Shown here in pieces: positions 61,739-64,000 of a DNA stretch of 64,000 nt. Position 1 is the stretch's first letter. Every line of letters starts with the position of its first letter. Made by a program: the position numbers and the translations under genes. Source of the DNA: JAMXLO01 sp963799415 (GTDB lineage: Bacteria > Pseudomonadota > Alphaproteobacteria > Acetobacterales > Acetobacteraceae); the NCBI GenBank assembly GCA_963799415.1, contig CAWCXI010000016.1:1-64000 (forward strand), written 5' to 3'. The notes beneath the pieces were generated by a model. It saw nothing but the letters and a program-made list of their open reading frames with translations, was not told the origin of the DNA and did not search any database.

Positions 61739-61776
61739 ACTCTTGGCCGGCCATGACGGGAAGCGCGACGTAGCGC

Positions 61777-63027
61777 ATGTTCGGACCCTTCGAACGCGCG
61801 GTTGCCGGCCGCTATCTGCGCGCCCGCCGAGGTGAGCGCTTTGTGTCGGTCATCGCGATCTTTTCGCTGGTCGGGATCGCTCTGGGTGTCGCTACACTGA
61901 TCATCGTGATGAGCGTGATGGGCGGTTTCAAGGTGGACCTGCTCTCGCGCATTCTCGGTTTCAACGGACATCTCGGGGTGTATGGCTCCGGCGGCCAGCT
62001 TGCCAACTTCGATGATATTGCCGGCAAGATTCGTAAGATCCCGGACGTCGTATCGGTGGTTCCGGTCGTCGATGGGCAGGTTCTGCTGAGCGGAGGGCAG
62101 GGTCAATCGTCGGGTGGCTTCGTGCGCGGCGTCCGTCAGTCGGATCTGAAGTCGCTGCGCTCGGTGAGCGATCATATTCTGGCGGGCACTTTGGATAACT
62201 TTAAGGGCGACGATGCGATTGCGATTGGCGTGGGTCTGGCGCGACGCTTCGCGCTCAATGTCGGTTCGGATCTTACGCTGATCTCGCCACAAGGGGCCGC
62301 GACCGCGTTCGGCACGGTGCCTCGAGTGCGCGCCTACAAGGTGGTCGCGATCTTTCAGGTGGGTGAGAACGAATACGACAGCGGCTATGTGTTCCTGCCC
62401 CTGGAAGCGGCACAGGTGTATTTCCAGAAGCCGGACGTCGCCACGCAGCTCGAGGTGATGGTGAGCGACCCCGAGCGTGTCACCGCCGTGCATCGCGCGA
62501 TCTTCGACGCATTGCGTGGCACAGAGGTGCAGATCGTCGACTGGCAGCAGAGCAACAACAGCTTCTTTGCCGCGGTGCAGGTGGAACAGAATGTCATGTT
62601 CCTGATCCTGACTCTGATCATCCTGGTCGCTGCGTTCAACGTGATCAGCTCGCTGATCATGATGGTGAAGGACAAGACGCGCGATATCGCCGTGCTGCGC
62701 ACGCTGGGCGCGGGCCGTGGGGCGGTGATGCGTATCTTCCTGATGTGCGGTGCATCGGTCGGCTTCACCGGGACTCTGCTCGGCCTGGTGCTTGGCGTGC
62801 TGTTCTGCTGGAACATCGAGACCATCCAGCACTGGGTAGAGGCTGTAACTGGCACGTCGGTGTTCAATCCCGAGGTGTACTATCTTACGCACCTGCCGGC
62901 GCGCCTCGACTGGCATGAGGTCGCGCAGGTGGCGGCGATGGCACTCGTGCTGTCTCTGCTGGCGACTTTGTATCCGAGCTGGCGCGCCGCGCGCACCGAT
63001 CCGGTCGAGGCGCTGCGGCATGAGTGA
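61777..63027 (+). CDS. Lipoprotein-releasing ABC transporter permease LolC/E
   Basis: A 416-residue inner-membrane permease with four helices and a large periplasmic domain. It opens 'FERAVAGRYLRARRGERFVS' and 'VIAIFSLVGIALGVATLIIV', family signatures; the C-terminal part has 'NVISSLIMMVKDKTRDIAVL' and 'RTLGAGRGAVMRIF'. With LolD it frees lipoproteins from the inner membrane for transfer to LolA. Alphaproteobacteria often have a single fused-type LolC/E rather than two. Its stop overlaps the lolD start. Confidence 0.95.
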   Translation: MFGPFERAVAGRYLRARRGERFVSVIAIFSLVGIALGVATLIIVMSVMGGFKVDLLSRILGFNGHLGVYGSGGQLANFDDIAGKIRKIPDVVSVVPVVDGQVLLSGGQGQSSGGFVRGVRQSDLKSLRSVSDHILAGTLDNFKGDDAIAIGVGLARRFALNVGSDLTLISPQGAATAFGTVPRVRAYKVVAIFQVGENEYDSGYVFLPLEAAQVYFQKPDVATQLEVMVSDPERVTAVHRAIFDALRGTEVQIVDWQQSNNSFFAAVQVEQNVMFLILTLIILVAAFNVISSLIMMVKDKTRDIAVLRTLGAGRGAVMRIFLMCGASVGFTGTLLGLVLGVLFCWNIETIQHWVEAVTGTSVFNPEVYYLTHLPARLDWHEVAQVAAMALVLSLLATLYPSWRAARTDPVEALRHE

Positions 63028-63697
63028 TCCGCTTGTCCTGCGCGATGTGCGCCGGACATTTCGCACCGAGGCCGGTGAACTCGCGGTGCTGCGCGGCGCT
63101 GACCTGACCCTGCACGCCGGTGAGATCGTCGCGCTGGTGGCGCCGTCGGGTGCCGGCAAATCGACTCTGCTGCATCTCGCGGGACTGTTGGAAATGCCGG
63201 ATGGCGGCTCGGTGTTTGTCGAGGGGCGTGACGCCGGTGCGCTGCCTGATGCGGCTCGCACAGCGATCCGTCGGGACACGATCGGCTTCGTCTATCAGTT
63301 CCATCATCTGCTAGGCGAGTTCTCCGCGCTGGAGAATGTGGCGCTGCCGCAGATGATCGCGGGCAGGTCTCGCAAGATGGCCGCCGAGAGGGCGATGGAG
63401 TTGCTGGCGTCGTTCGGACTTGAGCCGCGCGCGGGCCATCTGCCGGGAAAGCTGTCCGGCGGCGAGCAGCAGCGGGTGGCGATCGCGCGCGCGTTGGCCA
63501 ATGCGCCAAAGGTGCTGCTGGCCGATGAACCGACTGGCAATCTCGATGTTGGGACGGCGTCGGTGGTGTTCGAGGAGCTGCTGGCGATGGTGCGCCGCGA
63601 GAACCTCGCCGCGCTCATTGCCACGCACAATCCGGAGCTTGCCGCGCGCATGGACCGCACGGTGACGCTGCGTGATGGGAGGGTGGTTTTGGTTTGA
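63020..63697 (+). CDS. lolD: Lipoprotein-releasing ABC transporter ATPase LolD
   Basis: A 225-residue ATPase. The Walker A reads 'VAPSGAGKSTLLH', with Ala in place of the first Gly of GxxGxGKS. The signature is 'LSGGEQQRVAIARALAN', Walker B 'VLLADEPTGNLD', and the Q loop lies in 'IGFVYQFHHLLGEFSALENV'. It powers lipoprotein release with the LolC/E permease, whose gene overlaps it by eight bases. Confidence 0.96.
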   Translation: MSDPLVLRDVRRTFRTEAGELAVLRGADLTLHAGEIVALVAPSGAGKSTLLHLAGLLEMPDGGSVFVEGRDAGALPDAARTAIRRDTIGFVYQFHHLLGEFSALENVALPQMIAGRSRKMAAERAMELLASFGLEPRAGHLPGKLSGGEQQRVAIARALANAPKVLLADEPTGNLDVGTASVVFEELLAMVRRENLAALIATHNPELAARMDRTVTLRDGRVVLV

Positions 63698-63699
63698 TT

Positions 63700-63721
63700 G
63701 GCCCACGCGATCGCGTGGGCC
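63700..63721. terminator. Perfect palindrome after lolD
   Basis: GGCCCACGCGATCGCGTGGGCC is a 22-bp perfect palindrome starting three bases after the lolD stop. It would form an 8-10-bp hairpin. It has no T tract. Confidence 0.5.
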
Positions 63722-63724
63722 AGG

Positions 63725-63765
63725 CCCCCTCCCCCCAACCCCCTCCCGCAAGGGGAGGGGGAGCG
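63725..63765. repeat. GC-rich palindromic repeat between lolD and the last gene
   Basis: CCCCCTCCC-GCAA-GGGGAGGGGG with a CCCCCTCC lead-in. It has the same CGCAAG loop and arms as the copy near 51867-51886. It lies between two converging genes. Confidence 0.7.
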
Positions 63766-63766
63766 T

Positions 63767-64000
63767 TTAGGGTGGGCCGGTGCAGACAGGGGACAATACC
63801 GGCGAACCTCGGGACAGGCCCCGTGGCGCGGTAGCTGAGATGGGAAACGCCTGGTCGAGGATATGCGTCAGAAGGCCGGCGAGGTTGCCGCCCTCTCTGA
63901 TGATGACGATTTGCAATTCCCGCCACAACGGGTGGCTTGGCAGGATGCCGAGGTCGCGGCAGATGTCGGCGATGACGGCGCCGATCGGCTGGCGGCGGAT
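63767..64000 (-). CDS. Conserved hypothetical protein, 3' part
   Basis: The reverse strand is open from the window edge to a TAA at 63767, giving 77 residues of a protein whose start lies outside. It reads 'RRQPIGAVIADICRDLGILP', 'HPLWRELQIVIIREGGNLAG' and 'HILDQAFPI', then a less conserved Pro/Ser tail. This pattern resembles hypothetical proteins common in Acetobacteraceae, as I recall. The function is unknown. Confidence 0.65.
   Translation of the reverse strand: MRRQPIGAVIADICRDLGILPSHPLWRELQIVIIREGGNLAGLLTHILDQAFPISATAPRGLSRGSPVLSPVCTGPP

Overview
This 64 kb window is a high-GC chromosomal segment from an alphaproteobacterium, most likely order Rhodospirillales and close to Acetobacteraceae. 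The placement rests on gene order and gene type, not on a marker search. The pointers are: tRNA-Leu, tig, clpP, clpX, lon, HU, tRNA-Val, tRNA-Asp, then a 14-gene nuo operon; the nuoN...coaX-rnj-DUF1467-proS-lolC-lolD order; aerobic cobaltochelatase CobS/CobT beside a DnaJ-domain gene and bolA; and a fused aroK-aroB gene. Nothing in the window looks like a large prophage, a plasmid or a CRISPR array.

Layout. 1-12 kb is accessory metabolism. It holds the 3' end of an FAD amine oxidase, a lone LivK-type binding protein, and a tight operon of intradiol dioxygenase, cyclase-family hydrolase and ketopantoate-reductase-like protein. Next comes a heme-rich locus: an outer-membrane cytochrome-porin with the Cyc2 layout, a periplasmic cytochrome c, an exported hemerythrin-like protein and two small membrane proteins. 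It is followed by a reverse-strand operon encoding a 71-aa protein, a DUF429 protein and a PRTase-HAD fusion, and then a small HNH nuclease. 12-25 kb carries an MBL hydrolase, Nudix, nitroreductase, a broken Ldh-type dehydrogenase, cobT, a DUF559 nuclease, broken cobS, a J-domain protein, bolA, an Lrp regulator, an RHH protein, a DUF2889 protein, a broken phosphoketolase and accA. 25-35 kb carries small regulators, a TetR/MFS divergent pair with a clear double operator, xerD, a 47-aa membrane protein, aroKB, a MAPEG protein, a tandem CMD-domain protein, a B12/radical-SAM-type enzyme and an IclR regulator. 35-64 kb is conserved housekeeping: proteostasis (tig, clpP, clpX, lon), HU, complex I (nuoA-N), a GFA-family gene, coaX, RNase J, DUF1467, proS and lolCD. 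It ends in a partial reverse-strand gene.

How parts work together. The proteostasis block supplies ribosome-bound chaperone and ATP-dependent proteases. The nuo block encodes the entire proton-pumping NADH dehydrogenase core, with intergenic gaps mainly where palindromic repeats have landed. The cytochrome-porin, cytochrome c and membrane-protein locus is the best candidate for an undescribed system: it could move electrons across the outer membrane, or handle redox-active small molecules in the periplasm.

Sequence quality. At least eight single-base indels break or distort five genes that otherwise read as conserved: the cytochrome-porin tail, Ldh (three), cobS (two), phosphoketolase, and the radical SAM gene (a compensated pair). 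Most sit in short homopolymers and are one-base gains, which suggests sequencing error as much as real decay. Two kinds of dispersed GC-rich palindrome and one 70-bp inverted-repeat element also recur, including inside the nuo operon.
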